DNA of 64,000 nt from Bacteroidaceae bacterium (GCA_017471185.1 JAFUVZ010000049.1:1-64000), one strand, 5' to 3'; counted from the stretch's first letter, positions 35,145 through 43,948 are shown. Made by a program: numbers and translations. The notes: a model not told the origin generated them from the letters alone.

Positions 35145-36992
35145 ATGGCTAACGAGATTGAAGTCAAAGAGCTGGAACAAGTAGTTGTCCGGTTCTCAGG
35201 AGACTCTGGCGACGGTATGCAGCTCGCCGGTAACATCTTCTCAACAGTATCCGCTACTGTAGGAAATGATATCAGTACTTTCCCCGACTATCCAGCCGAC
35301 ATCCGCGCTCCGCAAGGTTCGCTGACGGGTGTATCAGGTTTCCAGGTACATGTGGGAGCAAACAAGGTTTATACACCTGGTGACCAGTGCGACGTATTGG
35401 TGGCTATGAACGCTGCTGCGCTCAAGACACAATATAAGTTCGCAAAGTCAACCGCCTGCATCATCATCGATACAGACGCCTTTAAAGCTGCCGACTTGCA
35501 GAAAGCCGAGTTTAAGACAGACAATCCTATCGAGGAGATGGGCATCAAGCAGGATGTAATCGCTGCACCTATCACCAAGCTCGTGCAAGAGTGTCTGGCT
35601 GACAGCGGTATGGACAATAAGTCTATGCTGAAGTGCCGCAATATGTTTGCCGTTGGCTTGGTTTGCTGGCTGTTCAACCGTGACCTCAAATTGGCTGAGA
35701 ATTACATTCGTGAGAAGTTTGCTAAGAAACCTGCTATAGCAGAAGCCAATATAAAAGTTATACATGCTGGCTACGACTATGGCCACAACACTCATTCATC
35801 AGTGGCTCACACCTACCGTATCGAGAGCAAGGTAACCGTGCCTGGCAAATATATGGATATAACAGGCAATAAGGCTACTGCATACGGTTTGATGGCAGCA
35901 GCTGAGAAGGTTGGCAAGAAGTTGTTTCTCGGCTCATATCCTATCACCCCTGCTACTGATATCCTGCATGAGTTGGCTAAGCACAAGTCAATGGGTGTTA
36001 TCACTATGCAATGTGAAGACGAAATCTCAGGCTGTGCATCAGCAGTGGGAGCTGCCTTTGCTGGTGCTTTGGCAGTTACCTCTACCTCTGGTCCTGGTGT
36101 TTGTTTGAAGTCAGAGGCCATGAACTTGGCTGTTATCACAGAGTTGCCTTTGGTTTTGGTAGATGTTCAGCGTGGTGGTCCATCTACGGGTCTGCCTACC
36201 AAATCAGAGCAAGCCGACCTGCTTTTGGCGTTGTTTGGCAGAAGTGGTGAGAGTCCATTGCCAGTTATTGCAGCTACCTCTCCTACTGACTGCTTCGACA
36301 AGGCCTATATGGCTTGTAAGATAGCTTTGGAGCATATGACTCCTGTCATCCTTTTGACTGATGGCTTCATTGCCAATGGTTCGTCTGCGTGGAAGCTGCC
36401 TAAGCTGGCTGATTATCCAAGCATCAATCCTCCATACGTTACTCCTGAGATGAAGGATAACTACACTCCATACTTCCGCAATCCAGAGACTGGCGTACGC
36501 TATTGGGCTACTCCTGGTCAAGAAGGCTATACTCACATTGTGGGTGGTCTGGAAAAAGACAACAAGACTGGCGCTATCTCTACCAATCCAGATAACCATG
36601 ATTTGATGGTTCGCTTGCGCGCAGAGAAGATTGCCAAGATTGAGGTACCAGACGTGACAGTGGAAGGTTGCGTCGATGATGCCGATCTGCTGATTGTGGG
36701 CTTCGGTAGTACATACGGTCATTTGTATTCTGCCATGAAGGAGCTCAATGACAAGGGCAATAAGGTGGCGTTGGCACAGTTCAGCTATCTGAACCCGCTG
36801 CCAAAGAATACTGCTGAGGTATTGAAGCGCTATAAGAAGGTTGTGGTAGCAGAGCAGAACCTCGGTCAGTTTGCCGGCTATCTGCGCATGAAGATTGATA
36901 ATTTCGCACCTTACCAGTTTAATGAAGTGAAGGGACAGCCTTTCACCGTCAGTACTTTGGTAGATGCTTTCCAGGTAATAATCAACAAGTAA
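35145..36992 (+). CDS. korA: 2-oxoacid:ferredoxin oxidoreductase, alpha subunit (fused gamma-alpha; probably 2-oxoglutarate)
   Basis: The 615-residue subunit belongs to the ferredoxin-dependent enzymes that interconvert 2-oxoacids and acyl-CoA in anaerobes. The gamma-type domain comes first (VVRFSGDSGDGMQLAGNIFS, to about residue 190). The pyrimidine-binding alpha domain follows (GSYPITPATDILHEL, QCEDEISGCASAVGAAFAGA, TSTSGPGVCLKSEAMNLA). The C-terminal domain contains the NPLP element. The two-gene layout with a beta subunit 20 nt downstream is that of KorAB; assignment to 2-oxoglutarate rather than another 2-oxoacid is inference. Confidence 0.93.
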   Translation: MANEIEVKELEQVVVRFSGDSGDGMQLAGNIFSTVSATVGNDISTFPDYPADIRAPQGSLTGVSGFQVHVGANKVYTPGDQCDVLVAMNAAALKTQYKFAKSTACIIIDTDAFKAADLQKAEFKTDNPIEEMGIKQDVIAAPITKLVQECLADSGMDNKSMLKCRNMFAVGLVCWLFNRDLKLAENYIREKFAKKPAIAEANIKVIHAGYDYGHNTHSSVAHTYRIESKVTVPGKYMDITGNKATAYGLMAAAEKVGKKLFLGSYPITPATDILHELAKHKSMGVITMQCEDEISGCASAVGAAFAGALAVTSTSGPGVCLKSEAMNLAVITELPLVLVDVQRGGPSTGLPTKSEQADLLLALFGRSGESPLPVIAATSPTDCFDKAYMACKIALEHMTPVILLTDGFIANGSSAWKLPKLADYPSINPPYVTPEMKDNYTPYFRNPETGVRYWATPGQEGYTHIVGGLEKDNKTGAISTNPDNHDLMVRLRAEKIAKIEVPDVTVEGCVDDADLLIVGFGSTYGHLYSAMKELNDKGNKVALAQFSYLNPLPKNTAEVLKRYKKVVVAEQNLGQFAGYLRMKIDNFAPYQFNEVKGQPFTVSTLVDAFQVIINK

Positions 36993-37012
36993 CCCATTAA
37001 AGAAGTAAAGAC

Positions 37013-38017
37013 ATGAGCGAACATACAGCAAAAGACTATAAGAAAGGACAACCCCGCTGGTGTCCGGGTTGCGGTGACCACTTCTTCCTGGCCTCTTTAC
37101 ACAAGGCAATGGCAGAACTGGGTGTTGACCCTTGGAATATTGCGGTTATCTCAGGTATCGGTTGTTCCAGCCGTTTGCCTTACTATATGAATACCTACGC
37201 TATGCAAACCATTCACGGTCGTGCGGCAGCTATCGCGTCTGGCGCCAAGGTGACTAATCCTGACCTTACCGTTTGGCAGGTGTCTGGCGATGGTGATGGT
37301 CTGGCCATTGGCGGTAATCACTTTATCCATGCCATCCGTCGTAATGTTGACCTCAACATGATTCTGTTGAACAACCGTATTTATGGTTTGACAAAAGGGC
37401 AGTATTCACCTACATCTCCACGTGGTTTCGTGAGCAAGTCATCTCCTTACGGCACTGTGGAAGATCCTTTCCATCCTGCAGAGCTTTGTTTTGGTGCGCG
37501 TGGCAGGTTCTTTGCCCGTGCAGCAGCTGTTGATGCAGCAGGCACTGTGGAGATTCTGAAGGCAGCAGCCCAGCATAAGGGTGCAGCTGTTTGCGAGATA
37601 CTTCAGAACTGCATGATCTTCAACAACGGTGTATACGATGCTTTGGCTAAAAAGGAAGACCGTGCCAAGAATGCCATCTATTTGCAGCATGGTAAGCCAA
37701 TGCTCTTTGGTGAGAACAATGAATACGGTCTGATGCAGGAAGGCTTTGGATTGAAGGTAGTGAAGTTGGGCGAGAATGGCATCACTGAGAAAGATATCCT
37801 TGTTCACGATGCTCATTGCGAGGACAACACTGTGCAACTGAAGCTTGCGTTGATGGAAGGTCCTGACTTCCCAGTAGCTTTGGGTGTTATCCGTGACGTA
37901 GATGCTCCTACCTACAACGATGCAGTCAATGCACAAGTAGAAGAGATCAAGGCAAAGAAGAACTATCACAACTTCGAGGAACTGTTACTGACCAATGACA
38001 CTTGGGAAGTGAAATAG
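37013..38017 (+). CDS. korB: 2-oxoacid:ferredoxin oxidoreductase, beta subunit (probably 2-oxoglutarate)
   Basis: This 334-residue thiamine-diphosphate-binding subunit begins with the cluster region RWCPGCGDHFFLASL. It continues with ISGIGCSSRLPYYM, HGRAAAIASGAK and the TPP motif VSGDGDGLAIGGNHFIHA, ending in NNRIYGLTKGQYSPTS. Together with the alpha subunit it forms the complete catalytic core. A terminator follows directly. Confidence 0.95.
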   Translation: MSEHTAKDYKKGQPRWCPGCGDHFFLASLHKAMAELGVDPWNIAVISGIGCSSRLPYYMNTYAMQTIHGRAAAIASGAKVTNPDLTVWQVSGDGDGLAIGGNHFIHAIRRNVDLNMILLNNRIYGLTKGQYSPTSPRGFVSKSSPYGTVEDPFHPAELCFGARGRFFARAAAVDAAGTVEILKAAAQHKGAAVCEILQNCMIFNNGVYDALAKKEDRAKNAIYLQHGKPMLFGENNEYGLMQEGFGLKVVKLGENGITEKDILVHDAHCEDNTVQLKLALMEGPDFPVALGVIRDVDAPTYNDAVNAQVEEIKAKKNYHNFEELLLTNDTWEVK

Positions 38018-38040
38018 TTCTTGAGTGGATGTAAATGATT

Positions 38041-38075
38041 AACGGCAGACCTTTTCACAAAGGCCTGCCGTTTTT
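38041..38075. terminator. Bidirectional terminator between korB and TonB-receptor gene
   Basis: The stem AACGGCAG-A-CCTTT pairs with AAAGG-C-CTGCCGTT around a TCAC loop (one mismatch), followed by TTTTTG. It lies between convergent genes. Confidence 0.88.
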
Positions 38076-38099
38076 GTTGAAAATAACCTTAAAAACAAT

Positions 38100-40409
38100 T
38101 TATTGTATTCTGTTACGTTCTTCGTTAGCAGCACCTGTTCCCTTATTTTTACTCTTTGCTGCATTGAAGTTATAGCGGAAAGTTAGTTCTATGGCGCGTG
38201 TATCGTTTATCTTATGCATGAATATCCTGCGAACATCACTGTAGAGCCAAGCCTTGCTGCGACTCGTGTTGAATACATCTTCGCAAGAGAGTTTCAAGCT
38301 CCATTTATCGTGAGCGAATGCCTTATAGATACTCAAATCAAACTTCCACATTCCTTTCATGTAAAGATCTTCCGTATTGCCATTCGTGCGATAAGCAAAG
38401 TCTGCATTAATCCATGTGTCAGCTGGCAACTGAATGGCATTGTTGAAGCGGATGATACCTAATGGATGGTTCATGCTTTTCTTTTTACCACAAAAAGTCA
38501 GGTTGAATTGCTGTGCCATCATGGCTGTCATCAATGTGGGATGCCAAATGCCGAATGACGGAGAGATAGATACCATTGCCTGCAACTGATTCAAACTTTT
38601 AGCATTTTGCTTTTGTAAGAGGGCAATGCTTGGGTCGTCGCCATATTGTGTATAAGCTGTGATGATGTAATCCGAGGTATGGCTGTATTCGAGCATCATA
38701 TTCAGCCAATTGTAGCCAACAGCCAAAGAGACATTATCGCGATAGAATGGTCGCAGGAATGGGTTCCCGCTCTGGTAAGTATAGCGGTTGATGTATTCCA
38801 CGTTACTGCTCAGCTGACTATAGGCAGGGCGTTCCACTTTTCGGTTATAACTCAATCTCACCCTTGTGTTTTTGATGGGGAACATCAACATTGCCGATGG
38901 AAACAGATTGTCATATATACGGCTTTGTTCCCGCATCTTCACGTCATGGTCATAATAACGACTATCTATGTGTTCGTAGCGTAATCCAGCACTTAGCATC
39001 ACTTTGCCTATATTTTGCATTACTTCGACAAACAAAGCACCGTTAGATTCTTCGATACGGGTTTTGCTGTCATTAATAATATGTTCCAAATTGCTGTAGT
39101 TATCAGTGCGGTGGGTATGGCTGAACTCTCCGCCAAATGATACGTTGCCTTTGCCAAACTGCCTTGTTGCAACTGCTTTGCCTGCAAACATACGACTCTT
39201 GGCATCACTCTCTGTTGTTACAATCCTATCATCTGCCTGGGTGGATGTCTCTTTCAACAGCTGGTCGGCATTGGCTCTGTTCCACAAAGCATCTACGTTT
39301 ATATCCATAGTCCATTTCCCGAAACTGCCATTGTAATACCCACTCAATAAATGATTGACATTGTTTATATCGGCATGACTGTTATTTGAAGTTTCATTGT
39401 CCAGCACTCCATCTATCGTCATCGTGGCAAACGATTCATTGTCCTGTTTTGTAGGACGGTATGCCGGTTGATAGATGGCACCTATGGAATGACGCTCATT
39501 AAAAACATAGTTAAATCCAATCTTGCCAGCAAATGTCTGGTTCTTATTGTAACGCCTGGCAACACCATCTTGCAGTAAGCGAGGTGAAAGGAATGTCTCT
39601 TGTGAAGTGATATTCGTTACCCGTTCTTTTATATTGCTGTATTCCAACATACCGAAGATATCAAATCCTCCCTTTCGATAGTTGAAGTTGAACTCATCCA
39701 GTCCGTAGAAATAATGCCTGATGCCTGCTACCGCCCTATTGTCAAAACTCCATCCTTCACCTATAGGCTTGATGGTGGTGATACGGATGACGGCATTGAC
39801 TGTAGCATCATATCTTGCCCCAGGATTGGTTACAACTTCCACATTTTTCACTTGTGACGAACTCAACTGATCTAACTCAGAAGTATTACGCATTTGTCTG
39901 CCGTTGATGTAGATTAGTGGGGTGCCCTTGCCAAATACCTCAATGCCACCATTACTGCTGATGACACCAGGTACTCTTGCCAATACATCGTTAGCTGTTC
40001 CGGCCCTCGACAAGGCACTACCCTGTATGGTAGTCACCAAAGCGTCTCGTTTTAGTTCGGTTTTGGGAAGATTAGCCTTCACTGTCACTTCGCCCAGCAG
40101 GTTATCGCTTTCCGACATTTGTATGTTTCCTAATTCTCCATTGGCCTGATGTACAAACACGTCGTCATAACCAATACATGATATACGAAGGAAACCAGCT
40201 TTATCAGACTCCAATCTGAATCGTCCTTCGTTATCCGTCACCACCCCGTTGATATAGAGAGAATCTCTTTCTTGCAGCAACACCACATTTGCATAGCTGA
40301 TAGGTTTCTCTCTTGTGTCTGTCACTCTGCCACTAATGGCATTTTGGGCGTAGGTCGCCCCTGTACTGATGCTTATCAGCACCAGCACCAATAGTTTTAA
40401 TGCTTTCAT
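38100..40409 (-). CDS. Outer-membrane beta-barrel receptor with carboxypeptidase-regulatory N-terminus (TonB-receptor type)
   Basis: The 769-residue protein has a signal peptide ending near residue 21 and a carboxypeptidase-regulatory-like domain (about 24-108; ISGRVTDTREKPISYANVVL). A plug-like part (about 115-210; VLARVPGVISSNGGIEVFGKG, PLIYINGRQM, VEVVTNPGARYDA) leads into a long barrel of the OMP_b-brl_3 type. These proteins are counted among TonB-dependent receptors, but their cargo is often unknown. It is the last gene of an operon behind a sigma factor and an anti-sigma-like protein, so it is probably the regulated output. Confidence 0.9.
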   Translation of the reverse strand: MKALKLLVLVLISISTGATYAQNAISGRVTDTREKPISYANVVLLQERDSLYINGVVTDNEGRFRLESDKAGFLRISCIGYDDVFVHQANGELGNIQMSESDNLLGEVTVKANLPKTELKRDALVTTIQGSALSRAGTANDVLARVPGVISSNGGIEVFGKGTPLIYINGRQMRNTSELDQLSSSQVKNVEVVTNPGARYDATVNAVIRITTIKPIGEGWSFDNRAVAGIRHYFYGLDEFNFNYRKGGFDIFGMLEYSNIKERVTNITSQETFLSPRLLQDGVARRYNKNQTFAGKIGFNYVFNERHSIGAIYQPAYRPTKQDNESFATMTIDGVLDNETSNNSHADINNVNHLLSGYYNGSFGKWTMDINVDALWNRANADQLLKETSTQADDRIVTTESDAKSRMFAGKAVATRQFGKGNVSFGGEFSHTHRTDNYSNLEHIINDSKTRIEESNGALFVEVMQNIGKVMLSAGLRYEHIDSRYYDHDVKMREQSRIYDNLFPSAMLMFPIKNTRVRLSYNRKVERPAYSQLSSNVEYINRYTYQSGNPFLRPFYRDNVSLAVGYNWLNMMLEYSHTSDYIITAYTQYGDDPSIALLQKQNAKSLNQLQAMVSISPSFGIWHPTLMTAMMAQQFNLTFCGKKKSMNHPLGIIRFNNAIQLPADTWINADFAYRTNGNTEDLYMKGMWKFDLSIYKAFAHDKWSLKLSCEDVFNTSRSKAWLYSDVRRIFMHKINDTRAIELTFRYNFNAAKSKNKGTGAANEERNRIQ

Positions 40410-40430
40410 TGATGATTATTTATTAATTAG

Positions 40431-41606
40431 TTATAGACCTCCCATAAATATCCATTCACCTTTTTCATTCTTGCCTAACGACAGGTTGTTTTGAACAGTA
40501 GTACTGTCATCACGTAGTTTCAATACATACGGCACGTACTCGCAAGGCATAGAGCCAGATTGGAAAGGCTCTCCAATACTGAGTAGCCTGCAACCCTTAA
40601 AGACAGGGCCAAACATCTCTGCTATGTTGGCAGGCATCATTTCCTCTAACGTCTCAGTATCCCATGTACCTAATGATGTGAGGAACTTCTCTGCTACTTC
40701 TTTGGCTGACATTTCTGAAAGGATGGATTTCCTGTTGCTGGGTGTGGAATCGGCATTACTGAACTCAATGTCGGTGGGCTTAGCTAATACCTCATTCATT
40801 CCCAATGCTACTGAATAGTTGATATGTCGAGTCCTCATCACTTCCACTTCCTGGCCATCAACGATGATACTCACAGATAGCTGCTTCAATTGCTTGGTAT
40901 CTTTGTCAAATATGTAGTGCCTGATATGTTCTGCATCTTTCAGTGATTTGTTGAGCATGAAGTCGTTGGTATAGTTATAATGCAGGTATGCATGCACAGT
41001 CAGATGTATCTCATTGCCAACACGCTTTACCAAATACTCATCACCATCACTCTTTTGTGATAGTTCTAATTCGCGTTCCAGTATCTTATTTGGCTCCAGC
41101 AAGATACTGATGTAATCCAAGAAGGTTTCTTTGCCTTTCCCTGTTTCCCAACCCACTTGGTAGGCTGGTACCCAAGTATAAGCACTGTCATTGATACCTG
41201 TGGCTATTCTGCCTTGTTTATCTACTCGCCAAGCCAGCTCGTCACCATATACCACCTCTATCTGATGGTTGACAAACGCTTCTTCTGCATCAATCATCTT
41301 GAAGTTTTCTTGGGGTAAGGTGCGTATCTCTACTTCCATCACCATCGAGTGAATGTTGTTGAGGTAGCTGATGGCATTTTGCAAAAGCGAACTGGCGGTA
41401 AGGCGAGAAGGGCTTAGCATCAAAATTACAGGCAAACAGGCTGCAATGCCTGACACAGATAGCCAGTGCCACATCTTAATCACTTTATGTGGTTTGCGGC
41501 CTTCTTTTGCTTTAGCCAACACTCGCTGCTTAAAGTCTTTCGAAATGTGTACCTCACATTTTGGAGTCAGCTCTGTCCTTATCATATCAATATCTCTTTG
41601 ATTCAT
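40431..41606 (-). CDS. Putative anti-sigma factor-like single-pass membrane protein
   Basis: I do not recognise a named family with certainty. The 391-residue protein has a short cytoplasmic N-terminus (about 45 residues with basic KAKEGRKPHK), one membrane segment (about 47-65) and a large extracytoplasmic domain. The start overlaps the stop of the sigma factor gene by 4 nt and the receptor gene follows after 21 nt. Position and topology are those of an anti-sigma factor that senses a signal through the receptor; this is inference. Confidence 0.6.
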   Translation of the reverse strand: MNQRDIDMIRTELTPKCEVHISKDFKQRVLAKAKEGRKPHKVIKMWHWLSVSGIAACLPVILMLSPSRLTASSLLQNAISYLNNIHSMVMEVEIRTLPQENFKMIDAEEAFVNHQIEVVYGDELAWRVDKQGRIATGINDSAYTWVPAYQVGWETGKGKETFLDYISILLEPNKILERELELSQKSDGDEYLVKRVGNEIHLTVHAYLHYNYTNDFMLNKSLKDAEHIRHYIFDKDTKQLKQLSVSIIVDGQEVEVMRTRHINYSVALGMNEVLAKPTDIEFSNADSTPSNRKSILSEMSAKEVAEKFLTSLGTWDTETLEEMMPANIAEMFGPVFKGCRLLSIGEPFQSGSMPCEYVPYVLKLRDDSTTVQNNLSLGKNEKGEWIFMGGL

Positions 41607-42100
41607 AATTTATCCTCCTGTTCCCATCTTTTCCTTAATTTGTCTATTCCGCTCTTAAACCTCGACTTAATCGTAGTCTCTGGAGTCCCCGTCACTTTGG
41701 CAATCTCTACGAAGGTAAGGCCGTCAATCAGGTGCATGGTAATAACATCAGCTTGATCAGCAGGCAAAACGCTCAACATCTTCCAGATGCGGTTATATTC
41801 CTCTTGTAATGTCTGTTCTTCATCATCAGCCATTTGCACTTGTTCCAAAGGGATAGGCTCTTGCTGTTTATGCCGATGCCAATCGTTACAGGCATTATAT
41901 ACCATTCTGTAGAGATACATCCGCATACTTTCGTCATTTTCTATGATGAATTCTTTTTCAAAGAGTTTTAAGAATACATCTTGTATGATGTCTTCCGCAT
42001 CTTCTCTGTTGCCGATGCGGAAGTAAGCAAAGCGGAACAAATAATCCTGGTTCTGCTCTATCACTGCCTCAAGTCTCTTATATCTTTTGTTGCTATTCAT
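41603..42100 (-). CDS. RNA polymerase sigma factor, sigma-70/ECF family
   Basis: The 165-residue protein has region 2 (LFRFAYFRIGNREDAEDIIQDVFLKLFE, RMYLYRMVYNACNDWHR) and region 4 (LPADQADVITMHLIDGLTFVEIAKVTGTPETTIKSRFKSGIDKLRKRW) of ECF sigma factors. The start MNSNKRYKRLE is chosen. A longer reading frame adds 28 residues (MCLFNKIV...) that do not resemble the family. The anti-sigma-like gene overlaps by 4 nt (ATGA). Upstream lies an 800-bp intergenic region with large inverted repeats. Confidence 0.92.
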   Translation of the reverse strand: MNSNKRYKRLEAVIEQNQDYLFRFAYFRIGNREDAEDIIQDVFLKLFEKEFIIENDESMRMYLYRMVYNACNDWHRHKQQEPIPLEQVQMADDEEQTLQEEYNRIWKMLSVLPADQADVITMHLIDGLTFVEIAKVTGTPETTIKSRFKSGIDKLRKRWEQEDKL

Positions 42101-42266
42101 TTCTTTCCGCCTTTCATTGTATAAGACGTAATTGGAGCATGAAAAGACGAGATTACCTGTCACTATTTTGTTAAATAAACACAAATAGAGAGGGCGGAAA
42201 GTTTTATTGCGACTATAATTATTATACTTGCAATAAAAATGACGCAGAAACGTCCGCTTTCAAAAA

Positions 42267-42492
42267 AAGTCTTCACTCTTCATATACGGATCTTAATGCG
42301 TTGACATTGAAACGCTTAAGTGCATGAAGCGACGTTCTACCTCTTCATAGGTATTCATATGTCTTCACGCTATGAATAACTGGGTTTTGTATGAGGTGTT
42401 ATGAAGAGGCATGAAGAGGCAGAACATCACTTCATACTTTTAACTTGTTGTAATACTGCATGTTATTGCCTCCGTATGAAGAGTGAAGACTT
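42267..42492. repeat. Nested palindrome, three pairs of arms
   Basis: The outer arms (42267-42284 and 42475-42492) pair perfectly over 18 bp, beginning AAGTCTTCAC. The middle arms (42325-42348 and 42411-42434) pair at 21 of 24 positions, and the three differences would be G-U pairs in a minus-strand RNA. The inner arms (42352-42359 and 42371-42378) pair over 8 bp. ATGAAGAGGC is also repeated in tandem at 42401-42420. No protein is encoded. It could be a structured leader of the sigma gene or a small non-autonomous mobile element. Confidence 0.75.
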
Positions 42493-42555
42493 GTTGCCGA
42501 AATTCTCGTTTGTGATAGATTTACCAGGCGCCGTTGGATGGAGCATCAGGCGGCG

Positions 42556-42687
42556 GCTGATGCCTTGCTTAGCGGTAGCTGATGGCAGGCTTAGCGGTAG
42601 TAAGCCTATAGTTAGCAAGTATCAATCCTATGACTTACGAACGTTAAGCCTATGACTTACGAACATCAAGTCTATGACTTTTTGCAG
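42556..42687. repeat. Degenerate tandem repeat with 22-bp period, LytTR-site-like
   Basis: Six 22-bp units follow one another. Units 1 and 2 share GCTGATG and GCTTAGCGGTA; units 4 to 6 share CTATGACTT. Within them, minus-strand ACCGCTAAG occurs twice (42568-42576 and 42590-42598). Plus-strand AACGTTAAG (42640-42648) is followed by AACATCAAG (42662-42670). Each pair is separated by 13 bp. The published LytTR half-site consensus [TA][AC][CA]GTTN[AG][TG] with 12-13 bp spacing fits at 8, 8, 9 and 7 of 9 positions. Confidence 0.65.
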
Positions 42688-42716
42688 GCAAGCATTAGCC
42701 TCAAGTAACAAGCACG

Positions 42717-42777
42717 TTTACTTCAAGTAATCGAGGTCCTTACTTGAAGTAAAACCCCTTCTGAACGCCAAAAGGGG
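42717..42777. repeat. Two adjacent small hairpins upstream of the membrane-protein promoter
   Basis: TTTACTTCAAGTAA (42717-42730) pairs with its perfect complement at 42740-42753. CCCCTT (42755-42760) pairs with AAGGGG (42772-42777). The second could stop transcripts coming from the left; no T tract other than GATTTGACTTTTG follows. Confidence 0.6.
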
Positions 42778-42815
42778 ATTTGACTTTTGAAGGAAGGGTT
42801 ATGACAGCAAAGAAA

Positions 42816-42848
42816 TTTGGCGTGATGTGTCATTTGTGCTTACCTTTG
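42816..42848 (+). promoter_or_regulatory. Promoter of the membrane protein-LytTR operon
   Basis: TTTG at 42816-42819, 21 nt and TACCTTTG at 42841-42848. Directly after it, near the expected start point, is the 10-bp palindrome GGTCGCGACC (42856-42865), a possible operator. Confidence 0.75.
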
Positions 42849-42900
42849 CAGCATCGGTCGCGACCCGGTACGAAATTGTCTAACTCAAAAAAGAATTGTT

Positions 42901-43215
42901 ATGAACGTGTTTGAATTATTTATGGAGGGTGGCTTTCTCTTTATGGCGGTACTGACCATCCTGTTTGTACTGATGCTTTTTGCTGCCTGGAAGGCTCCGG
43001 CTTGGGTGAAAGAAACAGGGCTTGCAGCGTTAGCTTTTGGATTTTTTGCATTTTTACTCCCTTTGTATGTGGGATTATTGACAATGAGTATGACGGATGT
43101 AGAACCTCAGATTGTATATGGCGGTTTCCGAATGGCATTGATACCGTTAATCTATGGAGATATCATTTATTTCGTGTCATTAATTATCCGTGTTGCACAG
43201 AAGCCCCGAATCTGA
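42901..43215 (+). CDS. Small membrane protein preceding LytTR regulator
   Basis: I do not recognise a characterised family. The 104-residue protein has three hydrophobic segments (about 11-30, 40-62 and 78-97). The N-terminus (FELFMEGGFLFMAVL) faintly recalls MotA/TolQ/ExbB proteins, but it is too short for one. It has its own promoter and is followed after 34 nt by a membrane-anchored LytTR regulator, so a role as its membrane partner or inhibitor is possible, as in LytTR regulatory systems of Firmicutes. This is inference from gene order. Confidence 0.6.
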   Translation: MNVFELFMEGGFLFMAVLTILFVLMLFAAWKAPAWVKETGLAALAFGFFAFLLPLYVGLLTMSMTDVEPQIVYGGFRMALIPLIYGDIIYFVSLIIRVAQKPRI

Positions 43216-43249
43216 TGCGCGATTACAGATTATTCATTAACTTTGTGGC

Positions 43250-43948
43250 ATGAAGTACTTTATTACCATAGGATGCTGGATGGTGGAGTTGGCATTGGTG
43301 GCCTCTATCCTCGTGAGCATGGACTATACGTTCATGCAGGCAATGATGTTGGCATCAATGTTCCTACCTGTATTGCTGGCGATGAAGTATTTCTTACCAC
43401 AAGTAAAATGGGAGCGGACACGCAAGTCGCTTACTGGCATTATGTGTCTGTTCCTCTCTTTCCTACTATTGGAGTATCTGCTCCTGATGTGTTGTCATAT
43501 TTGGGTTATGAGTTATACAGATGAGATGCCTTCCGTCTTGCTCAACCCAGTATTCCTTACCTTGCTGCTGGCAGTGCTATTCGTCACTGATACTGCCATT
43601 GGCAAACAACTTGACAAGCGTTTTGGCAAGACCCCAAGCAGCATTACATTCTACTCCGACCGCAAGAGCGTGACCTTACTGACAGAGCAGATTCTTTATG
43701 TAGAGTCAAATGATGCAGAGACGTGGGTGCATACCCTCGACGGAGAGCGCTATCGTAACAAGACCACTATCTCGCAATGGGAGCAGATACTCGAAGACGG
43801 CTTCCTGCGTACGCATCGCTCATTCATAGTCAACATCAATTATGTCACGAAAGCAGAAAGCGATGCCGTGATGCTGAGAGACATCACGATTCCTGTGTCA
43901 AGGAAATACAAAGAAGTGGTAGCTGTCAAAATAACAACTACCACTTAG
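43250..43948 (+). CDS. Membrane-anchored LytTR-domain transcription regulator
   Basis: The 232-residue protein has four N-terminal membrane segments (about residues 1-125) and a C-terminal LytTR DNA-binding domain. The domain reads ITFYSDRKSVTLLTEQILYVESNDAETWVHT, GERYRNKTTISQWEQIL, FLRTHRSFIVNINYV and ends ITIPVSRKYKEVV. There is no receiver domain, so it is not a classic response regulator; signals probably come through the membrane part or the small protein encoded just upstream. Candidate binding-site pairs with 22-bp period lie about 580-690 bp upstream of its start. It converges with a DUF2807 gene. Confidence 0.9.
   Translation: MKYFITIGCWMVELALVASILVSMDYTFMQAMMLASMFLPVLLAMKYFLPQVKWERTRKSLTGIMCLFLSFLLLEYLLLMCCHIWVMSYTDEMPSVLLNPVFLTLLLAVLFVTDTAIGKQLDKRFGKTPSSITFYSDRKSVTLLTEQILYVESNDAETWVHTLDGERYRNKTTISQWEQILEDGFLRTHRSFIVNINYVTKAESDAVMLRDITIPVSRKYKEVVAVKITTTT

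Larger units (their letters stand above)
42101..42900. other. Complex 800-bp divergent intergenic region
   Basis: The region lies between the sigma gene (minus) and the small membrane protein gene (plus). Reading frames here are short and cross repeats, so I call none. From left to right it holds a nested palindrome (42267-42492), a degenerate 22-bp tandem repeat (42556-42687, with related units to 42753), two small hairpins (42717-42777) and a consensus promoter (42816-42848). Confidence 0.75.

Noticed and set aside
36204..37109. 301-residue minus-strand reading frame
   Set aside because: It is antisense to korA and korB and crosses their junction; both genes are certain.
42401..42655. 84-residue plus-strand reading frame in the complex intergenic region
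   Set aside because: It runs through the nested palindrome and the 22-bp repeat, lacks a promoter of its own and shows no family likeness.
42556..42687. CRISPR-like array from 22-bp units
   Set aside because: The units are contiguous and degenerate, there are no unique spacers between conserved repeats and no cas genes.
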